This document shows positions 16,481 to 26,100 of a stretch of 47,201 nt of DNA, piece by piece. The stretch covers positions 1 through 47,201 of the IMG/VR virus record IMGVR_UViG_3300033571_002502; one strand, given 5' to 3'. The position numbers and the translations under genes are program-made. This DNA is from a virus. How positions within the stretch are numbered: the stretch's first letter is position 1; every line of letters begins with the position of its first letter. The notes below the pieces were generated by a model. The model was not told where the DNA came from, searched no databases, and saw only the letters and a program-made list of their open reading frames with translations.

Positions 16481-16960
16481 ATGGATTTCGATGCCGCCTT
16501 CCGAACCCTGCTTGGGCACGAGGGCGATTATTCTGACCATTGGGATGATCCCGGGGGTAAGACCCGTTTCGGAATAACTGAGGCGGTTGCTAGGGAGGCT
16601 GGTTATCGAGGTGATATGCGTGAACTGCCGCTGGATTTGGCAAAGCGCATTTACCTCGAACGCTACTGGAACCCGATCTCCGCAGAAAAACTGCCTCTGG
16701 CTGTGCGATACGTGGTGTTTGATGGGGCGGTAAATTCAGGCCCTACCCAATCGGTGATTTGGCTTCAGCGGGCTTTGGGTGTTAAGGCGGACGGGGTTAT
16801 CGGGCCAGTTACGATTGGTGCTGCGTATACGGTCAATGCCAACACGCTGCGTAACAGGATCATTGCCCAGCGCCTGCGGTTCATGACGAAACTGAAGAAC
16901 TGGCCGAGTTTCAGCGCCGGATGGGCTAATCGAATTGCTGACCTGATTGAGATGCCATGA
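16481..16960 (+). CDS. Endolysin, glycoside hydrolase family 108 with C-terminal binding region
   Basis: 159 residues, ATG at 16481 two bases after the previous stop; the longer in-frame extension is not used. Residues 10-32 (TLLGHEGDYSDHWDDPGGKTRFG, read in pieces) carry the family's catalytic Glu at position 14 and the DPGG-x-T-x-x-GIT motif. Residues about 85-159 (VNSGPTQSVIWLQRALGV...DGVIGPVT) match the PG_binding_3 region. GH108 muramidases cleave peptidoglycan at lysis. The holin follows with a 4-base overlap. No signal peptide is seen, so export would rely on the holin. Confidence 0.93.
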   Translation: MDFDAAFRTLLGHEGDYSDHWDDPGGKTRFGITEAVAREAGYRGDMRELPLDLAKRIYLERYWNPISAEKLPLAVRYVVFDGAVNSGPTQSVIWLQRALGVKADGVIGPVTIGAAYTVNANTLRNRIIAQRLRFMTKLKNWPSFSAGWANRIADLIEMP

Positions 16961-17358
16961 ACCCGTTGATCCTCGGCCCAATCCTTGAAGTCGGCAAAAC
17001 CCTGCTGGATCGGTTTGTTCCCGATCCTGAGAAGAAGCGCGAAGCGGAAATGGAAATGATCCGCATGGCCGCTGAGGGTGAACTGAAGCAGACCATTGCC
17101 CAACTTGAAATCAATGCGCGTGAGGCAACTCACGCCAGTATCTTTGTGGCCGGTTGGCGTCCCGCGTTCGGTTGGTGTGGCGCTGCGGGCTTTCTCTACG
17201 CTACTATTGGTCAGCCGATGCTGGCTTGGGTCGGTGCTATTCGTGGCTGGCCTGCCCCGCCTGAATTGAATCTGGATCTGCTCTGGGTGGTCGTAACCGG
17301 GTTATTGGGCATCGGTGGTCTCAGAACAGTCGAGAAACTGAAAGCGGTCACAAAGTAA
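16957..17358 (+). CDS. Holin, 3-TM family
   Basis: 133 residues. Residues 1-60 include DRFVPDPEKKREAEMEM and a charged helix; residues 60-125 hold WRPAFGWCGAAGFLYATIG, VGAIRGWPAPPEL and LLWVVVTGLLGIGGLRTVEKL. This is the pattern of the 3-TM holin family (GTA holin type): an amphipathic N-terminal helix and hydrophobic segments with conserved RP-x-F/W. It would open the inner membrane to the GH108 endolysin encoded just upstream. Confidence 0.9.
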   Translation: MNPLILGPILEVGKTLLDRFVPDPEKKREAEMEMIRMAAEGELKQTIAQLEINAREATHASIFVAGWRPAFGWCGAAGFLYATIGQPMLAWVGAIRGWPAPPELNLDLLWVVVTGLLGIGGLRTVEKLKAVTK

Positions 17359-17360
17359 TC

Positions 17361-19259
17361 ATGCCGTTCAGAAAAATTCCGTTCAAACCGGGGGTCAACC
17401 GAGAGCTAACCTCGTATGCCGGTGAAGGTGGCTGGTACGAGAGCGATAAGGTTCGCTTCCGTTACGGCCTGCCTGAGAAGATCGGCGGCTGGGTCTCGTT
17501 CTCTAATTACCTCGGGGTCACCGGAAGTTTTCTTGGCACTGCCCGTTCGATGTGGAACTGGGCTAACGTCGCGGGTTATAACCTGCTCGGGATCGGCACC
17601 AATCTCAAATACTATGTTGAGAATGGCGGAACCTATTACGACATCACCCCGCTTCGCGCCACGGTAACGCTGGGTACAGATCCGTTCACCGCTGTTTCTG
17701 GCAGTACCACGCTTACTGTCTCGCATACCGCGCACGGGGGGACGACGGGCGATTACGTCACTTTCTCCGGTGCGACTACTTTTGGCGGGATTCCCGCTGC
17801 GAGTATTAACTCGCCCCAGACGTTCTATATCACCGTTATCAATGCAAACTCGTACTCTATTGTCGTCAATACTCCTGCTACTAGCTCTACTTCTGGTGGT
17901 GGCAGTGCTGTTGTCGCCAAGTACGATGTCCCGACGGGCCCTAATTACACTTACAGCGCCGGTGGATGGGGTCGAGGTAACTGGGGTGATACTGGCTGGG
18001 GTATCTCAAGCGACGTCTATACCGGTGTCACAAGCACCCTGCGGATCTGGGACGCGCACAACTACGGCCAGAACTTACTATTCGGCATTCGTAGCGGCGA
18101 CATCTACTACTGGGACGCGAGTAACCTGCCCGCGAATTTCGCCAATCGTGGTGTTCGCCTGACCGATTACGTCCAGTCCATTAACCCGTCTGAGCTTAAC
18201 GCGCCGATCAAGCAGGCAGAACTTCTCGTTTCTGACACTACGCGGTTCATCCTCGTTTTCGGTGCTAACCCGATTGGGTCGATGACGGCAGATCCCCTGC
18301 TTATTCGCTGGTCTGACCAAGAACGGCTTGATGTCTGGACTCCTGCTATCACGAATCAGGCTGGAAGTATTCGCCTTTCGTCGGGAACTAAAATTATCGG
18401 GGCGATATCGACCAAGCAGGAAGTCAACGTCTGGACCGACTCGGCTCTGTATTCCATGCAGTACGTTGGGCCCCCCTACGTCTGGAGTCTGACCCTCGCC
18501 GCCGAGAACATCTCGATTGCGTCTCCCCAGTGCATGACGACAGTCAACAACGTCACTTACTGGATGGGCCGGGACAAGTTCTACATTTACTCTGGTAAGG
18601 CCGACACCCTCGCCTGCACGGTTCGTAAGTATGTCTTCGACGACATCGACCGGCTTCAGTTCGAAAAGGTGATCTGCGGCACCAACGAGGGCTTCAGCGA
18701 GATCTGGTGGTTCTACTGCTCTGCCAACGCTGCGGAGATCGACCGGTACGTGGTCTACAACCACCTCGACCAAGTGTGGACTTACGGCAACATGAGCCGT
18801 ACTGCTTGGCTTGATAGCGGGATTCGCGACTACCCGATGGCCGTTGAGACCAACCAAGTCCTCTACCACGAGTACGGTTCGGACGATCAGTCCGGTGCGA
18901 GCCCGGTTGCAATTAGCGCTCACATCGAGTCTTCTGACTTCGATATCGCCGACGGCGATGACTTCTCGTTTGTCAGCAGGATCATCCCGGACTTGACGTT
19001 CTCGGGCTCCACGGCGGCTTCGCCTTCAGTCACGCTGGTGCTCAAGCCCCGCTCTGAGTCGGGTGCGGCGTATATCTCGGAGACTCCTCAGTCCGTTCAG
19101 CGGTCTGCGGCTTACCCCGTCGAGCAGTACACCAAGCTGCTTTATGTCCGGGCCCGTGGGCGTCAGATGGCCTTCAGGATCGAGAGCACCACCGTCGGCA
19201 CCGCTTGGCAACTGGGTGTCCCCCGTATCGATATCCGTGCGGACGGTAAGAAGGTATGA
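17361..19259 (+). CDS. Tail nozzle-like protein (P22 gp10-type stabilisation protein)
   Basis: 632 residues, ATG two bases after the holin stop. The opening FKPGVNRELTSYAGEGGWYESDKVRFR, and the downstream VNPSELNAPIKQAEL-type, SIRLSSGTKIIGA and WTYGNMSRTAWLDSG segments are characteristic of the large nozzle or DNA-stabilisation proteins of podoviruses. Residues about 100-180 insert a small beta domain (VSHTAHGGTTGDYVTFSGA) that many homologues carry. It should form the tube end below the adaptor. The stop overlaps the next gene's ATG. Confidence 0.78.
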   Translation: MPFRKIPFKPGVNRELTSYAGEGGWYESDKVRFRYGLPEKIGGWVSFSNYLGVTGSFLGTARSMWNWANVAGYNLLGIGTNLKYYVENGGTYYDITPLRATVTLGTDPFTAVSGSTTLTVSHTAHGGTTGDYVTFSGATTFGGIPAASINSPQTFYITVINANSYSIVVNTPATSSTSGGGSAVVAKYDVPTGPNYTYSAGGWGRGNWGDTGWGISSDVYTGVTSTLRIWDAHNYGQNLLFGIRSGDIYYWDASNLPANFANRGVRLTDYVQSINPSELNAPIKQAELLVSDTTRFILVFGANPIGSMTADPLLIRWSDQERLDVWTPAITNQAGSIRLSSGTKIIGAISTKQEVNVWTDSALYSMQYVGPPYVWSLTLAAENISIASPQCMTTVNNVTYWMGRDKFYIYSGKADTLACTVRKYVFDDIDRLQFEKVICGTNEGFSEIWWFYCSANAAEIDRYVVYNHLDQVWTYGNMSRTAWLDSGIRDYPMAVETNQVLYHEYGSDDQSGASPVAISAHIESSDFDIADGDDFSFVSRIIPDLTFSGSTAASPSVTLVLKPRSESGAAYISETPQSVQRSAAYPVEQYTKLLYVRARGRQMAFRIESTTVGTAWQLGVPRIDIRADGKKV

Positions 19260-19957
19260 CCCGAACTAGCGTCCCGTTTTTCCCGACACCGCCCGCCAAC
19301 TATGACCGTGCGTACTTCAACCAGCTTATCCAAACCCTTGCTAACCACCTGAATCTCGTTAACAGCCCTAACCCTGTAGAGAACCAACTTGCATCAGCGC
19401 AGTGGATGGCTGCGGTCAGCGGTGCGGGGGGTGGGTTTGCAGGCGGGCTTCGGGGGTTCCAGAACAGTAACGGTATTATTCTCCCTAACGGGATGTTGAT
19501 GTCTGATGTGGATCAGGCTAATGCGAGCATCACCGGGGAAAACCTCCTGACGTACAACAGCGCTCCGATATCCTACGGTATTACCTTCGAGAGCGGCAGT
19601 CGAATCAAGGTTCCTTGCGCAGGTCAGTATCTGATTACCTTCACCCTACAGGTGACTAACCGGGGTAATACCGCCGCTGAATTCGAGGTTTGGGCCAAAA
19701 GCAACGGATCAAACATCAACCCCAGCAACACTAGGTTTGACATCCCTGCGCGTAAAACTTCGACGAACTGGGCACATATCGTCCCGGCGGTTACCGGAAT
19801 CTTTACGGTGAACGACCCGTTCACGGACTATCTTGAGATTGCGTGGTGGTCTGACAGTCTGGATGTTTACCTTGAGCACTACGATTCAAACACCTCGCCC
19901 ACGCGACCGGCTATCCCGTCAGTGATCCTTACCGCTAACTTTGTCTCGGCGAACTGA
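19256..19957 (+). CDS. Head/tail fibre-like protein with C1q/TNF-type domain
   Basis: 233 residues. The N-terminus TSVPFFPTPPANYDRAYFNQLIQTL anchors many related proteins, including head fibres. Residues about 100-233 (ISYGITFESGSRIKVPCAGQYLITFTLQV... WWSDSLDVYLEHY) have the alternating strands typical of C1q/TNF-like trimeric jelly rolls. Likely a trimeric virion surface protein. Overlaps the nozzle stop (ATGA). Confidence 0.65.
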   Translation: MTRTSVPFFPTPPANYDRAYFNQLIQTLANHLNLVNSPNPVENQLASAQWMAAVSGAGGGFAGGLRGFQNSNGIILPNGMLMSDVDQANASITGENLLTYNSAPISYGITFESGSRIKVPCAGQYLITFTLQVTNRGNTAAEFEVWAKSNGSNINPSNTRFDIPARKTSTNWAHIVPAVTGIFTVNDPFTDYLEIAWWSDSLDVYLEHYDSNTSPTRPAIPSVILTANFVSAN

Positions 19958-19959
19958 TC

Positions 19960-20292
19960 GTGGCTAACAAGTATCTACGCAAGTATCTGACTCCGTCCGC
20001 CGCGACTGAGACGACGATCTACACGGTGCCTGCGGCTAACACCACCATCGTGTCTTCTCTGCGGGTGACGAACCGCAGTGCCTCTGCTACCTCGCTGGCT
20101 GTCACTGCGTACCCGGGGGGTGGAGCGACCGGATACGCGGCCTTGCGTAATTACTCTCTGCCTCCGAATCAAACGATGGATATCTTCAGTGGCGTGCCGT
20201 TCGTTATGGAGACCGCTGACGTGTTGAAAGTTAGCAGCAGTCAGGCTACTGTTGACTTCTATATGTCCTACATCGAGATGGACCGGAACTAA
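19960..20292 (+). CDS. Small beta-rich virion protein
   Basis: 110 residues, GTG start. SAATETTIYTVPAANTTIVSSLRVTNRS and MDIFSGVPFVMETADVL are patterns seen in many small phage virion proteins, likely a compact beta-sandwich. Its arrangement recalls the gene at 2290-2622. Precise role unknown. Confidence 0.6.
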   Translation: MANKYLRKYLTPSAATETTIYTVPAANTTIVSSLRVTNRSASATSLAVTAYPGGGATGYAALRNYSLPPNQTMDIFSGVPFVMETADVLKVSSSQATVDFYMSYIEMDRN

Positions 20293-20293
20293 T

Positions 20294-20752
20294 ATGGATT
20301 CTTACGAAGGGATCATGGGCTTGAATGGGTCTGACCCGCTTGCTATGGCTCGCGGGATTCTCGGTATTGGCGAGGATGAGTATGACCCCCGTCTGGAAGG
20401 ACTTGTTGCGTTGTTATCTTCGCAGGGTCAGCCAGAAGCTCAGGAATTTGCTGCCGGTGGTGGCATTTCGGGTCTTGGCCCCCGGGAGTACCGTGCGGGT
20501 GGTCAATATTTGAGTGGCCCCGGGGACGGCATGAGTGATAACATCAAGGCCAATATCGATGGGATGCAGGAAGCCCGGTTGGCTGACGGTGAGTTTGTAA
20601 TCCCGGCGGACGTTGTGAGCCACATTGGTAATGGTTCTTCCAACGCAGGTGCCAAAAAGCTCCACGCCATGATGGACCGTATCCGTAAAGCTCGGACAGG
20701 TAACCACAAGCAGGGCAAGCAGATCAAAGCCGAGAAGTTTCTTCCGGCGTAA
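20294..20752 (+). CDS. Conserved phage protein with GPGDGMSD motif
   Basis: 152 residues from the ATG at 20294; the in-frame extension upstream lies inside the previous gene and is not used. The core YLSGPGDGMSDNIKANIDG, ARLADGEFVIPADVVSHIGNGS and GAKKLHAMMDRIRKARTG is a well-conserved phage family, always near internal virion proteins. An AGGGI motif sits before it. Function unknown; a role in virion assembly or maturation is possible. Confidence 0.72.
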   Translation: MDSYEGIMGLNGSDPLAMARGILGIGEDEYDPRLEGLVALLSSQGQPEAQEFAAGGGISGLGPREYRAGGQYLSGPGDGMSDNIKANIDGMQEARLADGEFVIPADVVSHIGNGSSNAGAKKLHAMMDRIRKARTGNHKQGKQIKAEKFLPA

Positions 20753-20761
20753 GGAAATAAT

Positions 20762-21655
20762 ATGTATCAGATGCTTCTTCCGGCTGCTGGGCAGATTATC
20801 GGTGGTCTTTTCGGTCGTAAGAGTAAAGCCGCTCAAGATCCGTACGCTAACCAACGTATGGACATCCTGAATCGCGGCAAAGCGGTTTCAGAGCGCGGTG
20901 TTGACGAAGCTATCGCGGGTTTTACCCCCCTCCAGCAGAGGGCCTTCGAAGGCATCGGCTCGCTGGCTTACACCCCTGCGGAATACACGAGGCAGTCTTT
21001 CACCGACCCCGGCGTGATGGAGCAGTTCATGTCCCCGTACCAGCGGGGAGTGACCGATATCGCGAAGCGTGAGTTCGGTAGGCAGGCTGATATCGCCGCG
21101 CAGGGACAAGCGGCAAAAGCCGTAAGTCAGGGTGCCTTTGGTGGTTCCCGGCAGGGGTTGGTTGAAGCCGAGATGGAAAGGAATCGTCAGCAAGGGCTGG
21201 GCGATATCGAAGCAAAAGGTCTTCAGTCCGCGTTTGACGCTGCGCAGAAGCAGTTCGGGTTTGAGGCGGGTCAGGAGCAGCAGCGCCAGTACCTGCAAGA
21301 TCTCTCGGATCGGTTCGGGTTTAGCGCAGAGCGGAACATCCTTGGTGACTTGCTTAAAGCTGGTGGGATGCAACAGGAGCTTGAACAAAGAAGGCTCTCC
21401 TACCCGCAGCAGGCGCTTGAAGACTATGCGAAGCTTTTCGGTAGAGTCGCTCCTTCAGGCCAGCCGACTGCTCCTAACTATGGCTCTATCGGTGCGGGTA
21501 TCGGCGGATTACTGGGTAAGGCGTTTGGCGGCGGTGGGATCGGCAGTTTGTTTGGCGACGGTATGGCTTCTGGCAGCGAACTTTCTGGGCTGCAAACTGA
21601 CGCTCTGAATAATATCTTCGCCGGTAATATCATGCCCGGCTCTATGCCCTTCTGA
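20762..21655 (+). CDS. Internal virion protein 1 (putative ejection protein)
   Basis: 297 residues, AAGGAAATAAT before ATG. The N-terminus is hydrophobic (LLPAAGQIIGGLFG). Residues 85-170 (YMSPYQRGVTDI-like, AREADIAAQGQAAKAVSQGAFGGSRQGLVEAEMERN) form an Ala/Gln/Glu-rich helical region that recurs in internal proteins of aquatic podoviruses. The C-terminus is Gly-rich (GIGGLLGKAFGGGGIGSLFG). Ejection proteins enter the host envelope with the DNA; that role is inferred from position before the giant protein and composition. Confidence 0.6.
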   Translation: MYQMLLPAAGQIIGGLFGRKSKAAQDPYANQRMDILNRGKAVSERGVDEAIAGFTPLQQRAFEGIGSLAYTPAEYTRQSFTDPGVMEQFMSPYQRGVTDIAKREFGRQADIAAQGQAAKAVSQGAFGGSRQGLVEAEMERNRQQGLGDIEAKGLQSAFDAAQKQFGFEAGQEQQRQYLQDLSDRFGFSAERNILGDLLKAGGMQQELEQRRLSYPQQALEDYAKLFGRVAPSGQPTAPNYGSIGAGIGGLLGKAFGGGGIGSLFGDGMASGSELSGLQTDALNNIFAGNIMPGSMPF

Positions 21656-21665
21656 CGGGGTTTGT

Positions 21666-23153
21666 ATGATCACCAGCGCATTCGATAACGTAAAAAGTCT
21701 GTCCGACGATCAGCTTCAGAATCTGGTCGAGTCTGCACGTCGGGGGGATATGTCGGCGATCAGCGCTTTGAATCTGACTTCTGCTACGCCTGCTCTTTAC
21801 GAGATGATGCGTAGGCAGCAAATCCGGGACGTGTTCCAGAAGAACATGATGGCGGGCCAGCCCGACTCGCAGAAGCAGCCGACGGTTGCTGAACAGATCC
21901 TCGACGCAAACAATAGCGGTATCGGTGAACTCCAAGTCCCCGGCATGATGGAAGAAGAGTCCTACGCTGGTGGCGGGATTGTTTCGTTCGCTGGTGGCGG
22001 GTCGACGGGTGGCGCTGGTTTTATTTCTGTTCCACCCGGAGCGGAATACGAAGGCGAAGAGGACGTGCCGATTGAAAGACGGCTGGCTTTTACCCCGGAA
22101 CAAGAAAGGGTCTTTAGGGAGGCCCAGATCAAAAGAGATTACGAAAGGGAGCGAGCAGCGCTGGGCGAAGCCCCAAGTGAGCTTTCCCCGGAAGAAGCTC
22201 GGCAACTGCGTGAGGATTACCTCAAACAAGCCCGTGCAATCACTGATCCCTACAATAAGCGTCTCCAAGAGTTGATCGCGCGGTCCCGCCCCGATGTTGC
22301 AGGCGAAACTAAGAGGGCTAGAGATCAGGCTGAGATCGCTTCGTATCTTGAGATGCTTACCAAGAGGCAACCTATTGGCTCTGGATTTGCCGGAAGTCTT
22401 GCGGGTACTGCCGAAGCGATCATTGGCGGGATGAGCAAGTACGAGAAAGGTATCGCGGGATTGAAGTTGGCGGAGCAGAAACACGCCGAAGCCGAGATGG
22501 AAGGTATCAAGGCCGAGTCCTCCCGCGAAGCTGGCAATCTCAGAGACGCGCTCAGGCATGAAGAGAGCCAACGTCAGGCACGTAAAGATGCAAGCCGCCT
22601 CTATACCCAAGCTGGACGTGATCTCACCCGTCGAGAAAAAGAAGATATCCGAGCCAATATCGATAGTTTCGTCGCTAGGAAACGCGCTGAACAAGCCGCT
22701 GCTGAAACGGCCCGGAAAGAAGAAGCTGATAGAAATCGGTACGAGGCTGCTATTAAAGCAGCACAAATTCGAGCCGATGCTCGTGGTGGCGGCGGTGGCG
22801 GTGGCGGTGCCAATACTATTAAATCCGCCCAGTACGCGTCGCTCGTCCAGCGTGAATCCGCTAAACTTTTTGATAGTCGCAAAGATGTAAGAGCCGCCGA
22901 AAAGCTGGCTGTGGAAAACAAGCAGGTAACTCCTGATGGTAAACCCGATCCTAAGGCGGTGCGAGAAATCCTCCGCGCACAGGCGCGGTCGCTTGTGGAT
23001 GCGGATCTGGCGGCTAGGGGTGTTGCTGTTCTCGAAGAAAAATCCGGTGCCGGTAAAGGCACTCCCGAGCCTAATAGGGGCGGCGCTTCGCCGCCTCCGG
23101 GTGGTGCTGTGGCTAAAATCGGTGCCGACGGTATACTTACCCCACTTCGGTGA
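21666..23153 (+). CDS. Internal virion protein 2 (putative ejection protein)
   Basis: 495 residues. A helical N-terminus (SLSDDQLQNLVESARRG...ISALNLTSATPALYEMMRR) leads to YAGGGIVSFAGGGSTGG, then a long Glu/Arg/Ala coiled-coil region (about 150-360), an eight-Gly run near residue 375, and a Pro/Gly-rich tail. The YAGGGIVSFAGGG motif is shared in form with neighbouring virion genes. I infer an internal, ejected protein because it sits between two other internal-type genes. Confidence 0.6.
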   Translation: MITSAFDNVKSLSDDQLQNLVESARRGDMSAISALNLTSATPALYEMMRRQQIRDVFQKNMMAGQPDSQKQPTVAEQILDANNSGIGELQVPGMMEEESYAGGGIVSFAGGGSTGGAGFISVPPGAEYEGEEDVPIERRLAFTPEQERVFREAQIKRDYERERAALGEAPSELSPEEARQLREDYLKQARAITDPYNKRLQELIARSRPDVAGETKRARDQAEIASYLEMLTKRQPIGSGFAGSLAGTAEAIIGGMSKYEKGIAGLKLAEQKHAEAEMEGIKAESSREAGNLRDALRHEESQRQARKDASRLYTQAGRDLTRREKEDIRANIDSFVARKRAEQAAAETARKEEADRNRYEAAIKAAQIRADARGGGGGGGGANTIKSAQYASLVQRESAKLFDSRKDVRAAEKLAVENKQVTPDGKPDPKAVREILRAQARSLVDADLAARGVAVLEEKSGAGKGTPEPNRGGASPPPGGAVAKIGADGILTPLR

Positions 23154-23161
23154 GGTAAAAA

Positions 23162-26100
23162 ATGCCTTTCTTCCAGCTTCCTGACGGTAATTATGTTGAG
23201 TTTCCCGAGGGGATGGACCCCGAGGTTGCTCGTCGACTAACTATTGCGCAGCTTGCTGGCAAGCACGGTATCAAGAAGGAAGCGGCGACCAAGGGCTCCA
23301 ACATCCTGTCTGCGGGTATCGCGGGGGTTGCAAACACTCTTGGGATCGTTCCCGGTCTTACCGGTGCCGTTACGGGTGACTACGAAAACGCTCCCCTGTC
23401 CGGGGTGGTCAAGCGCATGCGGGAGTACGCCCGCGAGCAAGAGACGCCGGAAGTCACGTACAAGAAGTACCTGATCGATCAAGCGATCTCTAAGGCAAGC
23501 AAGGAAGGCGGCGTCAGTGGCGAAGCTGTTGAGACGCTGAAGCAGCTTGCGATCAACCCGTCGGTTACGGCGCTCAAACTCGTCGAACTGATCCCCGACA
23601 TCGTCGCTGCGGTTGGTACGGGCGGTATTGGTGCTCTTGCTGGTAAGGCTGCGGTCAAGACGCTTGCCAAGGGGGCAGGCGAAGAGGCTCTTAAGAAAGG
23701 CGCAGTGCGAGGCGCAGCAGTCGGTGCAGTCGGCACAAGCGCACTTCAAGAAGGTACATCTACTGGACAGGAAGTCTACGAAGAAGTACTGCGCCTCGAA
23801 CTCGCCCGCAAGACCCCTCCTGAAGAAGCCAAACGCCGCGCCGTCTCCGCTGCACGCGCCGCCACTGCCAAACAGGCTGCTACTACCGCTGCACTTGGCG
23901 CAATTCTGCCGGGTGCTGAAAAGAGTCTTCTGGGTGTTGGTAAAGGTGGTATTCGCCGCACTGCTCTGGGTGAAGCCGCCGAGGAAGGTGGCACGGGCAT
24001 AGCCGGTCAGCTTTACCAGAATATCGCTGCCGGTGAGGTTGACCCGAGTATCGCGCTGTCTCGTGGCGTCGGTCGTGCTGGCGCTGAAGGTGCCGTGCTT
24101 GGTGGTCTGGCTGGTGCTGGCTCTGGTGCGGTTAGTCGTGCTTTCCGTACGCCTGAGACTGCCCCTACTCCTGAGGCGGACCCCGCCAAGGAAGTTACTG
24201 ACACCGCGATTCAAACCGCGCAAGACCAAGGTGACGTAACACCTGAAGAAGTAGATCAGGCCGACGCCACCGCCCGGATCGCAGACATTGCGGCCAAAGC
24301 GAGGACTGCAAAAGAAGAGGCTGACAAAGCCACTGCCGAAGTCGCCGAGGCTGAAAAGAAGGCTGTCGAAGAAGGCAAACTCCCTGACGAGATTACGGCT
24401 GAAGCGCCTACTACTGAAACATCCACTGCTGAAACCCCCGCTACAGATGTCGCTCAAACCACTCAAGCCCAGCAAGCAGAAGAAAAAGGACCGGAAACAC
24501 CTTCCGCCGATGCCGCAGCAACAGCACCCGGTACTACCCCAACCGAGGTAATTGAAAATGCCCCAACTGGAACTGTCGCTGAAGGAAGTGGAGTTGGCGT
24601 TTCAGTGGCTGGAGAGCCCGGTGGGGGTACCGGTGCCGGAAGAGTTGAAACATCTGCGACCGAAGGACTGGGTGAAGCTGGCGTCGGCACTGGAGAACCT
24701 ACTGGAGGAGAAGGAGGAGAGCCTCCTTCACTGACTGCTACGGGCGAAGGTTGGGTTGTTACCGGCGAGCAGGGGCAAAGAGCCCCGCAGGGCAAGCCGA
24801 AGAGAGGTTCCGCCCGAAAAGTGCAGGGTGAGGCTGGTAAGTATCGGGGCATGGACGACTCTGAAACCGTCCCGACTAAATCTCTTGAAGAGCTTGAAGC
24901 TCTGCCTACGTATTCAGTGCCCGAACGCGGAGAGAAAAGCAAGGAGCCTACGCAGTATAAAAATGACAGAGGTCAGCTCGACACTAGTAGATTAAATACT
25001 CTGTATAAAGATACCGTAGGGCCCGTCGAGTTCGAATACGATACGAATAAGCTCGCGTCCAAGATCGAGAAGCTTCAAAAGCTCCCTGTCGCATCACTTA
25101 CTGAACCCCAACGCGCGATTCGTTGGTACGCTGCGCTTGCCAATTCTCAGATGGGAATGGGTACGGATAACATCATCCGTGCTATGGCATTTGATCTTGC
25201 CGATCCGGAAGCGTTGACGGGTGCTGCTAGTAAGAATATCGCTCCGGCAGTGACGTGGGTGCGGAGTAATCTCGGGGCTAAAACCGCTAACGATATTAAC
25301 CTCACCGCTAAAAAAGTTCAGACCCGATTGGAAAAGATCGAGTCTCAGCGTAGAGAATCTGATACGGGTAAGGCTAAACGAACCGGCGGACGTAAAAAAG
25401 TTGTTGAGTCGGACGAAGGAGTTGGAACTAAAAAAATCCGCGCTGAAAATGTTGATCAGCTTATAAAGCGCATATTTACCAGTAGCAAACCTGATTTTGC
25501 GGAAAAGATTAAACGCACGAGGGAAACCAAGGATCCTGCTGGAAAGATCGCAGAATCACAGGCGCTGGATGAACTTATACAGAGTAAAAACAAATCTACG
25601 GTAGAGGCGTTGATTCTCAGCCGTATCAGCGATCTCGGACTTAAGACTTCTATCGTTTTTGACGGAGAGGTTGAAAATGGACGTCCCGCTAAATTTGACC
25701 CCAACGCTGGCGAGGATGGAACTATTACTTTTGCTAAGGACGGTTTTAGTAACGCTGTCGCCATACATGAGCTTATTCATGCCGCACTCGACCACATAAT
25801 CGACAACCCGAAAAAACTTTCAGAAGAGAAAAAAGTAGCTCTGGCTAAACTCAAAAATCTACACGAGATTGCCAAAAGTAAACTGGGTTCTGAGTTCGAT
25901 ATTGAAAGTCTAAAAGAGTTCGCGGCAGAGGCGATGAGTAATCCTGAGTTTCAGGCTCGCTTGCGCGTCATTAGTGTTCCGGTCAGACCTTTCCAATTTG
26001 TAAGAGATCTTGCCCAATCGATAGCTAAACTTCTCGGTATTCCATCTGATACTAGCCTTTTTCCGCAGGTTGTCGATTCCATCGATAACCTTATCTCTGC

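Noticed and set aside
23237-24475. 412-codon minus-strand open frame
   Set aside because: Antisense of the Ala/Glu-rich part of the giant protein; no ribosome binding site and no motif.
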